In this document: positions 1 to 8,082 of the stretch, piece after piece
How positions within the stretch are numbered: the stretch's first letter is position 1
Layout of the letters: every line of letters starts with the position of its first letter
Source: Gimesia algae
Lineage (GTDB): Bacteria; Planctomycetota; Planctomycetia; Planctomycetales; Planctomycetaceae
Assembly (NCBI RefSeq): GCF_007746795.1
Contig: NZ_CP036343.1
Span: 6,949,029-7,013,028 of the forward strand
Reading direction: 5' to 3'
DNA: 64,000 nt
Made by a program: the position numbers and the translations under genes
The notes under the pieces: generated by a model
Told to the model about the DNA's origin: nothing
The model's database searches: none
Seen by the model: only the letters and a program-made list of their open reading frames with translations

Positions 1-905
1 ACCATCGCATCGCGGGACTGTTCGCGGAGGCTGCCAAAACGAGTGGCTGCCAGCCAGTAGAGGGGATTCCACCAGTGCAGTAATTTCAAACCAAACAAAC
101 ACCAGTTGACCCACAGGTCCCGCCGCTTAAGATGCGCTAACTCATGGAGCATGATGAGCTGAAGCTGACTGTCGCTCAACTCTGTGAGATCGGTGGGGAG
201 CAGCAGTTTTGGTCGCAGGGCTCCCATCACAGAGGGTTGGGATATTTCGTCGCAGACAATCACTGGAACAGCGCGGCGAAAATGAATCTGCTCACAACAG
301 GTGTTCCAGAGTTGCAAGAGTCGCTGATCTGTGGAAACCGGAAGTCGATTGATTATTCGAGCAAATCGCCAATGAGTGACCAGCATACGAATCAGAATGA
401 AGACAGCACCCACAAACCAGAGTGGTGGCAGGATACGCAAGAACCATTCGAGGAAGGTGATGAGATATTCCTGAAGCGTTTCGGTGAAACTTACTTCAGA
501 GGTTTTCGGTTCGAGGAACTGGATGTCGTTCATGTGAGTCGCGTTCGCGAAAGCCGGAGACGTCGAGTTGGCGTCCCTTACCGGCCACGGTTCAGGCAAC
601 GGTTCAGGCGAGTAGATATCTCGGGGCGGCTCAGCAGGCGTAGACTCCTCTATGAATTCAACAAGGAGACTTGTCAGGCTATACGAACTCTCGGGAGCGA
701 AACCATAGGGGACGGCGAGCCGGATGAGGACCAGTGCCCAGAGCAGTCCCATCTGTCCGGCGGTCAGCCATTTTCGCGCGAAGAGGTTCACGAGCAAAAC
801 AAGTGCCGCCAGCAGGCCTGCGGTGATCGTGGGGATGATCAAGAGTTCCAGGATTTTATCCGTAATTTCAACATAGAGATCTAAAGCCAACAGGAATCCA
901 TTCAT
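1..905 (-). CDS. BlaR1-like M56 family zinc metallopeptidase, C-terminus cut by window edge
   Basis: Membrane-embedded sensor/protease of the BlaR1/MecR1 family. In known pairs the protease is activated by an external signal and inactivates the BlaI-type repressor. The visible part begins MNGFLLALDLYVE and has hydrophobic segments near residues 15-40 and 45-65, a polar Pro-rich loop, and another membrane segment near 150-170. It then carries the zinc motif HELAHLKRRD and, after a WWNPLYW block, an Arg-Glu-rich stretch (REQSRDA) where the third metal ligand is expected. The C-terminal sensor part lies beyond position 1. The start is two bases after the blaI stop, so the two genes are one operon. 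What it senses cannot be read here; planctomycete members usually have varied sensor domains, so beta-lactam sensing should not be assumed. No symbol is given for that reason. Confidence 0.85.
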   Translation of the reverse strand, partial: MNGFLLALDLYVEITDKILELLIIPTITAGLLAALVLLVNLFARKWLTAGQMGLLWALVLIRLAVPYGFAPESSYSLTSLLVEFIEESTPAEPPRDIYSPEPLPEPWPVRDANSTSPAFANATHMNDIQFLEPKTSEVSFTETLQEYLITFLEWFLRILPPLWFVGAVFILIRMLVTHWRFARIINRLPVSTDQRLLQLWNTCCEQIHFRRAVPVIVCDEISQPSVMGALRPKLLLPTDLTELSDSQLQLIMLHELAHLKRRDLWVNWCLFGLKLLHWWNPLYWLAATRFGSLREQSRDAM

Positions 906-907
906 GA

Positions 908-1279
908 TCAACGTTCCTTGTCATCGAGAATGCGGCGGAGCTCTGCAATTTCTTCTGCAGAGAGTTTGGTATGTTGCATGAAATGCGCGAGCAGTGGCGC
1001 CGGTTCACTGGAGAAAACCCGGTCCAGAAAAGCACGGCTGGCCTGCTTGATACAGGCCGAGCGTTTGACGCGGGAGCGATAGACATAGCGGTTGCCCTGC
1101 TCTTCAAAGGTGAGCACCTCTTTTTTGACGAGGCGGTGCAGCATGGTTTTGATGGTCTGGGGAGCCCATTCGGCCTGGCCGGAAAGACGAGACACAATCT
1201 CCTGGGCGGCGAGCGGCTGGCCGTCCCAGATAATATTCATGACCTGCCATTCGGCGTCGGAAATGGAAACCTGTTTCAT
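908..1279 (-). CDS. BlaI/MecI/CopY family transcriptional repressor
   Basis: 123-residue winged-helix repressor. The N-terminus (ISDAEWQVMNIIWD) and the recognition region (APQTIKTMLHRLVKK) are typical of BlaI/MecI. The C-terminal half supplies the dimerisation helices, and length matches the family. In characterised systems the dimer sits on TACA-N2-TGTA operators and is removed when its M56 partner triggers proteolysis. The ATG at 1279 is preceded by AAGGAGG at good spacing. The gene is first in a two-gene operon with the M56 protease, and two operator-like palindromes lie 25-50 bases upstream, so autoregulation is expected. The controlled output genes are not in the window, unless the operon only regulates itself and distant targets. 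Confidence 0.93.
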   Translation of the reverse strand: MKQVSISDAEWQVMNIIWDGQPLAAQEIVSRLSGQAEWAPQTIKTMLHRLVKKEVLTFEEQGNRYVYRSRVKRSACIKQASRAFLDRVFSSEPAPLLAHFMQHTKLSAEEIAELRRILDDKER

Positions 1280-1303
1280 ATTGAGTTCTCCTCCTTGAAT
1301 GTT

Positions 1304-1329
1304 TACAGATGTAATTAACTACAATTGTA
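1304..1329. promoter_or_regulatory. Tandem BlaI-type operators upstream of the blaI-like gene
   Basis: Two perfect palindromes of the BlaI/MecI consensus TACA-N2-TGTA: TACAGATGTA at 1304-1313 and TACAATTGTA at 1320-1329, with centres 16 bases apart. They lie just upstream of the repressor start, where autorepression operators sit in known systems. Confidence 0.75.
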
Positions 1330-1987
1330 AACGGAGTCAAGAGGAGAGTGTACATTCCGTGTGATCGTGACGTTTTTTTGAGTATTCAAATTTCGGTGCA
1401 GCGATCTGGAAAGAAGTCAGACCAGACCAGAACGATGGGTTATCCTCACCGGAAGTGTGAATAACCGGTGAAACTGGTGTAAAATCGGAGTTTCTTAAAG
1501 GTTCCCGCTTGTGACAGATGGCAGAATGCATTAAAAGAGGTCGTGGATTTGTAAAGAACTGAGGGATAGTACGCCTTCAATTCAAAATGTTGATCCCCTC
1601 AACATCCCACCTGATTATCCTGCAACGCGCTCCCTGAGATGGTCCTGCGTCTCGTCGAAAGGTTCTGTTTGAATCTGAACAGTAAATCGTGTCTTATCAG
1701 ACCTTAAATTGCACATTGGCCGAAATGGTCCGTACGCTCGTTGGCGTACTCACCTGACTTTGACCACCTGCCAATACAGGAATGATGGACCAATAGTTTG
1801 TGTTGCTGAATCTTGAGTTTTTTGGATTTGCGAGACAGCAAGCCTGAGATTCAAGTCTGCTTTTGCACTCGAGCGGTCAGTTTCCAGTGCGCCCCGTTTC
1901 CGTGTAGGCACGGAGAGTCTGCTGGCGAAGGGTTCGCCTTCCAGGCTGACTGTGCAGATCAACCTTGAGAATGTTATTGGAGTTTAG
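1330..1987. other. Intergenic region, no supported gene
   Basis: 658 bases between the divergent blaI-like and SulP genes. A 70-codon open frame exists on the minus strand (1750-1962) but has no clear Shine-Dalgarno sequence or recognisable domain. A small 7-bp hairpin (ATGTTGA/TCAACAT) is at 1587-1605. I see no other supported feature. Confidence 0.5.
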
Positions 1988-3709
1988 ATGTTAGCGTTTT
2001 TTTCGAAGCATACCGCTTCCGTCAAGAATGATGTTCTGTCTGGTTTAACCGTGTCGCTGGCGCTGGTACCGGAAGCGGTTGCCTTTGCGTTTGTCGCAGG
2101 AGTTCCTCCCACCGTCGGTCTGTATTCTGCATTCTTTATTGGCTTCGTGAGTGCATTAGCCGGTGGCCGTCCCGGTATGATTTCCGGAGCTACCGGCGCG
2201 ATGGCTGTTGTCATCGTCTCACTGGTCGCCATGCATGGCATTCAATACCTGTTTCCAGCAGTCATTCTGTGTGGTCTGCTACAGGTAACCGTGGGCGTGC
2301 TGCGGCTGGGAAAACTGATTCGACTGGTCCCCCACTCCGTGATGCTGGGATTTGTGAATGGACTGGCCATCGTGATTGGCCTGGCACAGATTGGAAGTTT
2401 CAAAACGCTGGGCGTTGATGGCAACATGACATTTCTGTCGGGCCTTCCCATGACAATTATGATCGCACTGGTTGCGCTGACGATGGCAGTGATTGTGCTG
2501 CTTCCCAAACTGACCAAAGCGGTTCCCAGTTCGCTGGCCGCGATTATTATGGTCTCCATGATTGCGGTCGGAGTCAATCAATTTGCCCCAGAGAGCTGGA
2601 TTCCTACCGGGCAGAATAACGTCGTGCAGACTGTGGACGACCTGATGATGAATAATCTGAAAGCGAAGGCGGTTACTGAAGCAAAGCAGGAAGCGATTGC
2701 GACTGCTGAAACAGACGCGACAGAACAGCCTGCTGACGCCGCAATTTTAAATGAAACACAGATTGCGACAGCAGTCGCTTCCGTGCAGCCCACCAAAGAG
2801 CCTTTACCAATGTTATTCTTCATGGACTCGCGCTATGTCCTGGCGCCGTTTTCCTGGGAAACGTTGATGATCATCTTCCCCTTCTCGCTGATTCTGGCCG
2901 GGGTCGGGTTGATTGAATCACTGATGACCCTGACTTTGATTGACGAAATCACCGAGACCCGCGGAAGCGGAAACCGGGAATGCATCGGTCAGGGCGCCGC
3001 GAATATTGTCTGTGGACTGTTTGGTGGCATGGGTGGGTGTGCGATGATTGGCCAGTCGCTTATTAACGTTAATTCGGGCGGTCGCGGACGTCTTTCCGGT
3101 GTGGTCGGAGCCGTAGGGTTGTTGATGTTCGTGGTGCTGCTCAAACCAGTCATCTCCATGGTTCCTATGGCGGCGCTGGTCGGTGTGATGTTCATGGTGG
3201 TGATCGGGACCTTCGAATGGAGTACGTTGCATACCTGGAACAAGGTTCCTAAAAGCGATGTGCTGGTGATGGTACTGGTTGCCGGTTATACGGTCCTGTT
3301 CCACAATCTGGCAGTCGCTGTATTGCTGGGAATTATCGTACAGGCGTTGATCTTCGCCTGGCATCATGCGACTCACATGATGGCTGACATTCACTTCGAG
3401 GATGATGATAAAAAAGTGTATCAGCTGCATGGCCCGCTGTTCTTTGCCTCGGTCAGCAGTTTTCGCGAACTGCTGGATCCAGTGAATGATCCGCCGATCG
3501 TTGCCATCGATTTTTACTTCTCGCGCGTTTACGATCAGTCGGCGATTGAAGCAATCAACAAGATCGCGGAACGGTATCGCCAGGAAGGCAAATGCCTGCA
3601 CCTGCGAAATCTGAACGCTGACTGCAAACGTATGATCGAACGGGCCGGCGGCCTGGCCGAAGTCGATATTTCTGAAGAGCGCCACTACCACATCACGAAG
3701 ATGATCTAA
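1988..3709 (+). CDS. SulP family inorganic anion transporter with STAS domain
   Basis: 573-residue inner-membrane transporter of the SulP/SLC26 family, which move sulfate, bicarbonate or related anions. The N-terminus has the SulP signature ([20 protein letters not shown], then TVGLYSAFF). Multiple hydrophobic helices follow to about residue 455, and a cytosolic C-terminal STAS domain occupies about 465-560 ([25 protein letters not shown]). The PEAVAFA and short STAS layout resembles bicarbonate/sulfate carriers such as BicA/YchM, but substrate cannot be decided. An unusual Ala/Thr/Glu-rich polar segment at about residues 214-275 interrupts the transmembrane core. ATG at 1988 follows a weak TGGAG. 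A strong terminator follows, shared with the convergent gene. Confidence 0.92.
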   Translation: MLAFFSKHTASVKNDVLSGLTVSLALVPEAVAFAFVAGVPPTVGLYSAFFIGFVSALAGGRPGMISGATGAMAVVIVSLVAMHGIQYLFPAVILCGLLQVTVGVLRLGKLIRLVPHSVMLGFVNGLAIVIGLAQIGSFKTLGVDGNMTFLSGLPMTIMIALVALTMAVIVLLPKLTKAVPSSLAAIIMVSMIAVGVNQFAPESWIPTGQNNVVQTVDDLMMNNLKAKAVTEAKQEAIATAETDATEQPADAAILNETQIATAVASVQPTKEPLPMLFFMDSRYVLAPFSWETLMIIFPFSLILAGVGLIESLMTLTLIDEITETRGSGNRECIGQGAANIVCGLFGGMGGCAMIGQSLINVNSGGRGRLSGVVGAVGLLMFVVLLKPVISMVPMAALVGVMFMVVIGTFEWSTLHTWNKVPKSDVLVMVLVAGYTVLFHNLAVAVLLGIIVQALIFAWHHATHMMADIHFEDDDKKVYQLHGPLFFASVSSFRELLDPVNDPPIVAIDFYFSRVYDQSAIEAINKIAERYRQEGKCLHLRNLNADCKRMIERAGGLAEVDISEERHYHITKMI

Positions 3710-3731
3710 GATCATTTTCCACTGAGACAGT

Positions 3732-3769
3732 AAACGCCCGGACGGTCAGCCTTCCGGGCGTTATTTTTT
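3732..3769. terminator. Rho-independent terminator between SulP and YaiI/YqxD genes
   Basis: Nine-base-pair GC-rich stem (AACGCCCGG at 3733-3741 with CCGGGCGTT at 3754-3762) followed by a run of T on the plus strand. It terminates the SulP transcript and overlaps the stop codon of the convergent gene. Confidence 0.85.
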
Positions 3770-4210
3770 AGCAGCGGTCAACCAACGATCCAGCTGATTG
3801 GCAAATGCCTGACGATCTTTGGCATTGAAGTTCGCCGGACCGCCTGTGATTTGCCCTTCCCCGCGCAGGTCGTCCATCAGATCACGGACCGCGAGTCGTT
3901 GGCCAATGTTTTCGGCAGTGTAAAGCGCACCGCGTGGATTGAGTGCCTGTCCGCCTTTCTCCACCACTTGCGCTGCCAGCGGGATATCCGCGGTCACCAC
4001 GAGATCCCCTTCCTCAGTAAGCTCAACAATACGCTGATCTGCAACATTCAATCCCGCAGGGACCAACAGGCTGTCGACGTACTCGGAGCGCGGAGTGCGC
4101 ATCGGCTGATTGGCAACCAGGGTGACCTTGATCTGCGTTCGCTTAGCTGCACGAAACAGTAGTTCTTTGATTTCTGCCGGACAGGCATCTGCATCTACCC
4201 AGACTTGCAT
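3761..4210 (-). CDS. YaiI/YqxD family protein (DUF188, PIN-like fold)
   Basis: 149-residue protein matching the whole length of the YaiI/YqxD family. It starts with the family hallmark WVDADACPAEIKE and has the conserved acidic stretches VVTADIPLA and ALNPRGALYTAENI, ending with a GGPANFNAKDRQAFA block typical of the family. The acidic residues suggest a PIN-like nuclease fold, but no activity is established for the family. ATG at 4210 is preceded by AGGAGAG (read as CTCTCCT on the plus strand). It is a single gene, convergent with the SulP transporter. The role is unknown. Confidence 0.93.
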   Translation of the reverse strand: MQVWVDADACPAEIKELLFRAAKRTQIKVTLVANQPMRTPRSEYVDSLLVPAGLNVADQRIVELTEEGDLVVTADIPLAAQVVEKGGQALNPRGALYTAENIGQRLAVRDLMDDLRGEGQITGGPANFNAKDRQAFANQLDRWLTAAKK

Positions 4211-4504
4211 CCGGAACTCTCCTGTTAACTAAATCGATGATTCTCTGTGGTACTTCAATAAATATCGTAGTTTATTTTCATGTTGCAGTCTGCAGAAACG
4301 TATTTTCGAAACGATCTTAATTATTTGCATGCGAAAAAAGAGACACATCTGTAGAATCTTGCATCAGAGTTGATTTATTCTGCGAAATTCTCTGCATAAT
4401 TGATTTTAAAACATACGCATAAGTGTGATTTCATCACTCGTTCCTAATTATAACAAACTGCTTCTCAGGATTGTGCTCGTTCTCATATCGTATCAGGAGT
4501 CAAA

Positions 4505-4924
4505 ATGAAGTTTCTCAAGTCGTTCGAAATCGTGAGTCTGTCAATTTTCACTTTGTTTATTGCTGCAGGTTGTGGTGGCGGCGGTGGCAGTGACCAACCC
4601 GATCTGGGTACTGTGACTGGGGTAGTCACAATGGATGGTCAACCACTGCCGAATGTAGTAGTTACTTTCAGTCCGGAAAATGGCCGCCCTTCCATCGCCC
4701 GTACTGATGAGGCTGGCAACTATGAACTGGGATATACGGCTGAAGCCAAAGGCGCCGTGATCGGCAAGCACAGCGTCAGCATTTCCACACCACAGGAAAA
4801 TCCGACCCCTCCCGGTCAGGTCTATAAGGATCCCGTTCCTGCCAAATACAATTCCAAAACGACCCTGTCAGCAGATGTGAAGGCCGGAGCCAATACCTAT
4901 GATTTCCAGCTGGAATCCAAGTAA
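4505..4924 (+). CDS. Carboxypeptidase-regulatory-like (transthyretin-like) lipoprotein
   Basis: 139-residue secreted lipoprotein. A signal peptide ends in the lipobox IAAGC at about residues 19-23, followed by a Gly-rich linker. One beta-sandwich domain of the carboxypeptidase regulatory/transthyretin type follows, with the planctomycete pattern TVTGVVTMDGQPLPNVVV, then SPENGRP and DEAGNYELGY. Such proteins commonly neighbour DUF1559 genes in planctomycetes, as here (DUF1559 genes at 5342 and 6782). AGGAG precedes the ATG. A second copy of this gene type lies at 35943, again beside a DUF1559 gene. Exact function is unknown; a cell-surface structural or binding role is inferred. Confidence 0.85.
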   Translation: MKFLKSFEIVSLSIFTLFIAAGCGGGGGSDQPDLGTVTGVVTMDGQPLPNVVVTFSPENGRPSIARTDEAGNYELGYTAEAKGAVIGKHSVSISTPQENPTPPGQVYKDPVPAKYNSKTTLSADVKAGANTYDFQLESK

Positions 4925-5341
4925 ATAATTTAACATTATTTAGACCGCGGTGATGATATGTATCATCTTCATATAAACTTCACCTAATACAGTGTACTAA
5001 TACTGTGCACATACGATACCAGCAATGAATCAATGAGTTATTTTTTTGTTGACGCCTCAAAACCCGAACGTTTTCTGGTTATAATTCATTGATACTTCGG
5101 TCATAATAGATATGTTCGGGCTCGCCATAAAAATCTCAACCCGTTGTAAGTTAGTAGAGTCTTCTACCCGCCGCTTTACACAGATAATTGAAAGAGACGC
5201 TAAAAGTACTGTCCCGCCATTTTAATAATTAATACCAATTTAGTTTCAATGTTTCACGGGTTAGATTAGTTCGAATTTTTATCGATCTTATTCCACTTCA
5301 ATTACCACTTCATATTTCTTATTCTGGAGGAAACGATACTG
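4925..5341. other. AT-rich intergenic leader of the first DUF1559 gene
   Basis: 417 bases with no supported coding region. It is AT-rich and ends with the Shine-Dalgarno GGAGG about 11 bases before the ATG at 5342. No certain promoter hexamers or riboswitch fold could be assigned. Confidence 0.4.
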
Positions 5342-6322
5342 ATGAGACAAGTTGAACGAAAAGGCACATCATTTTTTAAGTTCGGTTTTACATTGATCGA
5401 ACTTCTGGTTGTAATCGCCATCATTGCGATCCTGATTGCATTACTCTTGCCAGCAGTACAACAGGCGCGTGAGGCAGCCCGTCGCAGCACATGTAAAAAC
5501 AACATGAAGCAGATTGGACTGGCGTTACATAACTATCATGAAACACATCGTATTTTCCCGCCAGCTTACATCGATAATACCCCTGCCACAAATACATCAC
5601 ATCTGGCACCGGACAACCTGAATGGTCTGGGCTGGGGAACGATGGTTTTGCCCTTCATGGATCAAGCTCCTTTATACAATCTGATCGGAACACAGACAGG
5701 CAGTTTTGCCTACAACTGGCAGGATTCTAATCACGATGGTACAGGAAGTGTTGCAGATGCCATCGCAGCAGCAAAAACCATACTGCCCGCATTCATCTGT
5801 CCCACCGACCCGATGGAAGGTATTAATACGGACATGAACAGCTTTGGAAAATCCAATTACATTGCCAGTTCAGCCACCGGTGCCAACGCTAGAGACGGCG
5901 TGATGTATGTGAATTCTCCCACCAGAATGAAGACCATCACCGATGGATTGACCAATACGATTTTCATCGTCGAACGCACTACCGAAAATGATGGCAGTAC
6001 TTCTACAAACTGTGGCGGTTCTCCCTGTAGCTGGAGCGGTGGACTTTGGATTGGGCCTCGTCTGTCGGGCAGTACTGTCGCATGGCACCCGGGTTTGTCT
6101 TCACTGGATGTTGGCAACAGCGGCGGTTCTAGTACTACCTACAACATTAATGGTTCAGCTGCGACCTGGGGTAGTTCCTGGATTGCTTCCAGCAGCCATG
6201 AAGGTGGAATCCATATCGTTCTCGGCGATGGTAGTGTTCGCTTCCTGTCAGAGAACATCAACCTGGCCACCTATAAGGCCTTGGTAACACCTAACAAAAA
6301 GGAAATCATTGGCGAATTTTAA
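5342..6322 (+). CDS. DUF1559 PulG-like protein with prepilin-type N-terminus
   Basis: 326 residues. It has a prepilin N-methylation motif ([18 protein letters not shown] at about residues 14-31) directly followed by the planctomycete block LLLPAVQQAREAARRS and KNNMKQIGLALHNYHE. The C-terminal end has the typical H-x(n)-DG signature (SSHEGGIHIVLGDGSVRF). The hydrophobic helix should insert in the inner membrane and be processed by a prepilin peptidase. The body has Cys pairs (CGGSPCSW). DUF1559 is hugely expanded in planctomycetes; its function is not established, and a pseudopilin-like surface role is inferred. It forms a tandem pair with the gene at 6782, with near-parallel sequence throughout. 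A terminator follows. Confidence 0.92.
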   Translation: MRQVERKGTSFFKFGFTLIELLVVIAIIAILIALLLPAVQQAREAARRSTCKNNMKQIGLALHNYHETHRIFPPAYIDNTPATNTSHLAPDNLNGLGWGTMVLPFMDQAPLYNLIGTQTGSFAYNWQDSNHDGTGSVADAIAAAKTILPAFICPTDPMEGINTDMNSFGKSNYIASSATGANARDGVMYVNSPTRMKTITDGLTNTIFIVERTTENDGSTSTNCGGSPCSWSGGLWIGPRLSGSTVAWHPGLSSLDVGNSGGSSTTYNINGSAATWGSSWIASSSHEGGIHIVLGDGSVRFLSENINLATYKALVTPNKKEIIGEF

Positions 6323-6358
6323 TACTGATCGTTACCAACGAATCATTTAAATCACAAC

Positions 6359-6398
6359 GAAGCCCGATCGCCACTTTCAGCAGTGATCGGGCTTTCTT
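6359..6398 (+). terminator. Rho-independent terminator after first DUF1559 gene
   Basis: Stem AGCCCGATC (6361-6369) with GATCGGGCT (6385-6393), followed by TTCTT. It sits 37 bases after the stop codon of the DUF1559 gene. Confidence 0.8.
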
Positions 6399-6781
6399 CA
6401 TAAACCACATCTTACTTAGCTTTCTTTATAATTATGCACCTTTCCCGACCCAGGAAAGTGTCCACCCAGACCAGTCCAGTAGAAACGAAGTTTTCACATC
6501 GGATTATTCGTGTTCAACCAGATATACCAGTGTAATATCCACGAAGTTGATTTGTGAACGACGTTGTTCACTGGAAGTTCTGCCTCTGAATTCTCTAAAA
6601 TTGAACCTGGATGCTTCAGGTGATTAGAGGAACCTACTGGCCCGCCGGTCATTCTTTTCAGTGATGCTGATTTCCTTGGGAGTCTCTTCCCATATTTCTG
6701 ACTGCGAAGCAAATCCTGTCATTTCAGACACAATCTATTGATCACATTTTATCTTTATTTATTTCATAGAAGGTACAGATC
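6399..6781. other. Intergenic leader of the second DUF1559 gene
   Basis: 383 bases with no supported gene. A 72-codon open frame on the minus strand (6494-6712) has no Shine-Dalgarno sequence and no recognisable domain. The 3' end carries GAAGG ahead of the ATG at 6782. Confidence 0.4.
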
Positions 6782-7753
6782 ATGAAACGTCTACCATTCG
6801 GATTCCGCGTGATTTGGCAGCGTGGTTTCACGCTGATTGAACTACTGGTGGTTATCGCCATCATTGCTATTTTAATTGCGTTGCTCCTGCCGGCAGTGCA
6901 GCAGGCTCGTGAAGCGGCCCGTCGCAGCACGTGCAAAAACAACCTGAAACAAATCGGTCTCGCGCTGCATAATTATCATGAGACACACCGTGTATTCCCT
7001 CCCGGCTTTATTGATAATGAGCTCGATTTCACAAGCGCAAAAACAGCAGATCCCAGTGCGAACAATAACGGTCTGGGCTGGGGTGGATTCATTCTGCCTT
7101 TCATGGATCAGGCGCCGCTCTACAATCAATTGTCTTCCCAGACCAACCAGTTCGGGGAGCATTGGAGTGTCAGCGCTTCCGATCTGGCAAAAACGGTTCT
7201 GCCAGCCTACATCTGTCCCTCAGACCCGATGGGCGGCGTAAATACCGACAAAAGCAGCTTTGGAAAATCGAACTACCTTGGCAGTCACGGTACGGCAGCA
7301 GCTACTACCAGCAACGGAATTCTGTATGGCAACTCCGCTACAAAAATTCGTGATATTACAGATGGTACCAGCAATACGGTCCTGGTTTCCGAGCGTACCA
7401 CACAAAATGATGGTTCCAACTCCACAAACTGTGGCGGGACAGCCTGTAACTGGCAGGGTGGATTGTGGATCGGTCCCCGTTATACCTCATCCACTTCAAC
7501 CTGGCATCCTGGTGTTCTGCATTATGATGTGACCAACTTCGGAGGTGGCAACTCCACTTATCTGATCAATGGCACTTCGGCAAGCTGGGGCGATGACTGG
7601 TGTGCATCCAGTTCACATGTTGGCGGAGTGCATATGCTGTTTACAGACGGACGCGTCCGTTTTGTCAGCGAAAACATGAGTAGTGGCGGATCCAACACCA
7701 CCTACCATAAACTCGTCACCCGCAATGGCGGCGAAGTAGTAGGGGAATTCTAA
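6782..7753 (+). CDS. DUF1559 PulG-like protein with prepilin-type N-terminus (tandem paralogue)
   Basis: 323 residues, close paralogue of the preceding gene. It has the same prepilin segment ([18 protein letters not shown]), the same LLLPAVQQAREAARRS block, the same internal landmarks (GLGWGGFILPFMDQAPLYN, CPSDPMGGVNTD) and the C-terminal HVGGVHMLFTDGRVRF. The pair looks like a tandem duplication followed by divergence of the middle region. Each copy has its own leader and terminator, so they are probably expressed separately. A copy of a dispersed repeat starts three bases after the stop codon. Processing by prepilin peptidase is expected; function unknown. Confidence 0.92.
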   Translation: MKRLPFGFRVIWQRGFTLIELLVVIAIIAILIALLLPAVQQAREAARRSTCKNNLKQIGLALHNYHETHRVFPPGFIDNELDFTSAKTADPSANNNGLGWGGFILPFMDQAPLYNQLSSQTNQFGEHWSVSASDLAKTVLPAYICPSDPMGGVNTDKSSFGKSNYLGSHGTAAATTSNGILYGNSATKIRDITDGTSNTVLVSERTTQNDGSNSTNCGGTACNWQGGLWIGPRYTSSTSTWHPGVLHYDVTNFGGGNSTYLINGTSASWGDDWCASSSHVGGVHMLFTDGRVRFVSENMSSGGSNTTYHKLVTRNGGEVVGEF

Positions 7754-7755
7754 GG

Positions 7756-7871
7756 GCGCATCACATTTTACCATAGTGTCTCTCATACTATGAGACTCAG
7801 TTCAAATGTCTCTGAAGATACTAAAGTAAAACTGGGCACAGTCTAATAGAACAGGTTTCTATTGATTCAAC
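7756..7871 (+). repeat. Dispersed repeat, copy A (diverged)
   Basis: Begins GCGCATCACATTTTACCATAG and contains GTAAAACTGGGCACAGTCTA, then ATTGATTCAAC. It aligns along its length with copies at 7970-8082 and 48593-48688 and, reversed, 50595-50684. The internal stem has mutated arms (TAGTGTCTCT and GAAGATACTA). Most pairing is retained, with one C-G pair replaced by T-A and wobble pairs elsewhere. Confidence 0.7.
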
Positions 7872-7877
7872 GAAATC

Positions 7878-7913
7878 AGGCGGCGCATCAAATTGTTGAT
7901 GAGCCGCCTTTTT
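7878..7913 (+). terminator. Rho-independent terminator after second DUF1559 gene
   Basis: Stem AGGCGGC (7878-7884) with GCCGCCT (7903-7909), extended inward by GCATCAA/TTGATGA with one mismatch, followed by TTTTT. It lies between repeat copies A and B. Confidence 0.85.
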
Positions 7914-7969
7914 CGATTTGATTCCCTTCGTGGACTCAGGCCAATTGAGACCATGTTGCTGCAACGACA

Positions 7970-8082
7970 GCACGTCACACTTAACCATAGCGTCTCTCAA
8001 TCTAATATACTCGGGCCAAACAGCCCTGGAGACGCTACAGTAAAACTGAACACAGTCTGGAGCAGTTTATGATTGATTCAAC
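7970..8082 (+). repeat. Dispersed repeat, copy B
   Basis: Direct repeat of copy A about 214 bases downstream. It contains CCATAGCGTCTCTCAATCTA, a TATACTCGG segment, CCTGGAGACGCTACAG and TAAAACTGAACACAGTCT, and ends with GATTGATTCAAC. The arms TAGCGTCTC/GAGACGCTA can pair. Its 3' end overlaps the last codons and stop of the minus-strand TPR gene. Confidence 0.75.

Noticed and set aside
144-884. Long plus-strand open frame opposite the M56 protease
   Set aside because: It is antisense to a well-supported BlaR1-like gene with HELAH motif; composition is Arg/Glu-rich and shows no domain.
1750-1962. 70-codon minus-strand open frame upstream of the SulP gene
   Set aside because: No ribosome site, no domain and no coding support beyond being open. 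It might be a genome-wide repeat, but I cannot show that from this window.
2918-3715. 265-codon minus-strand frame inside the SulP gene
   Set aside because: Shadow of the transporter; His/Gln-rich composition reflects antisense codons.
7756-8082. Repeat copies A and B as tRNA-like genes
   Set aside because: Only one internal stem is seen and no cloverleaf, anticodon or T-arm can be drawn.
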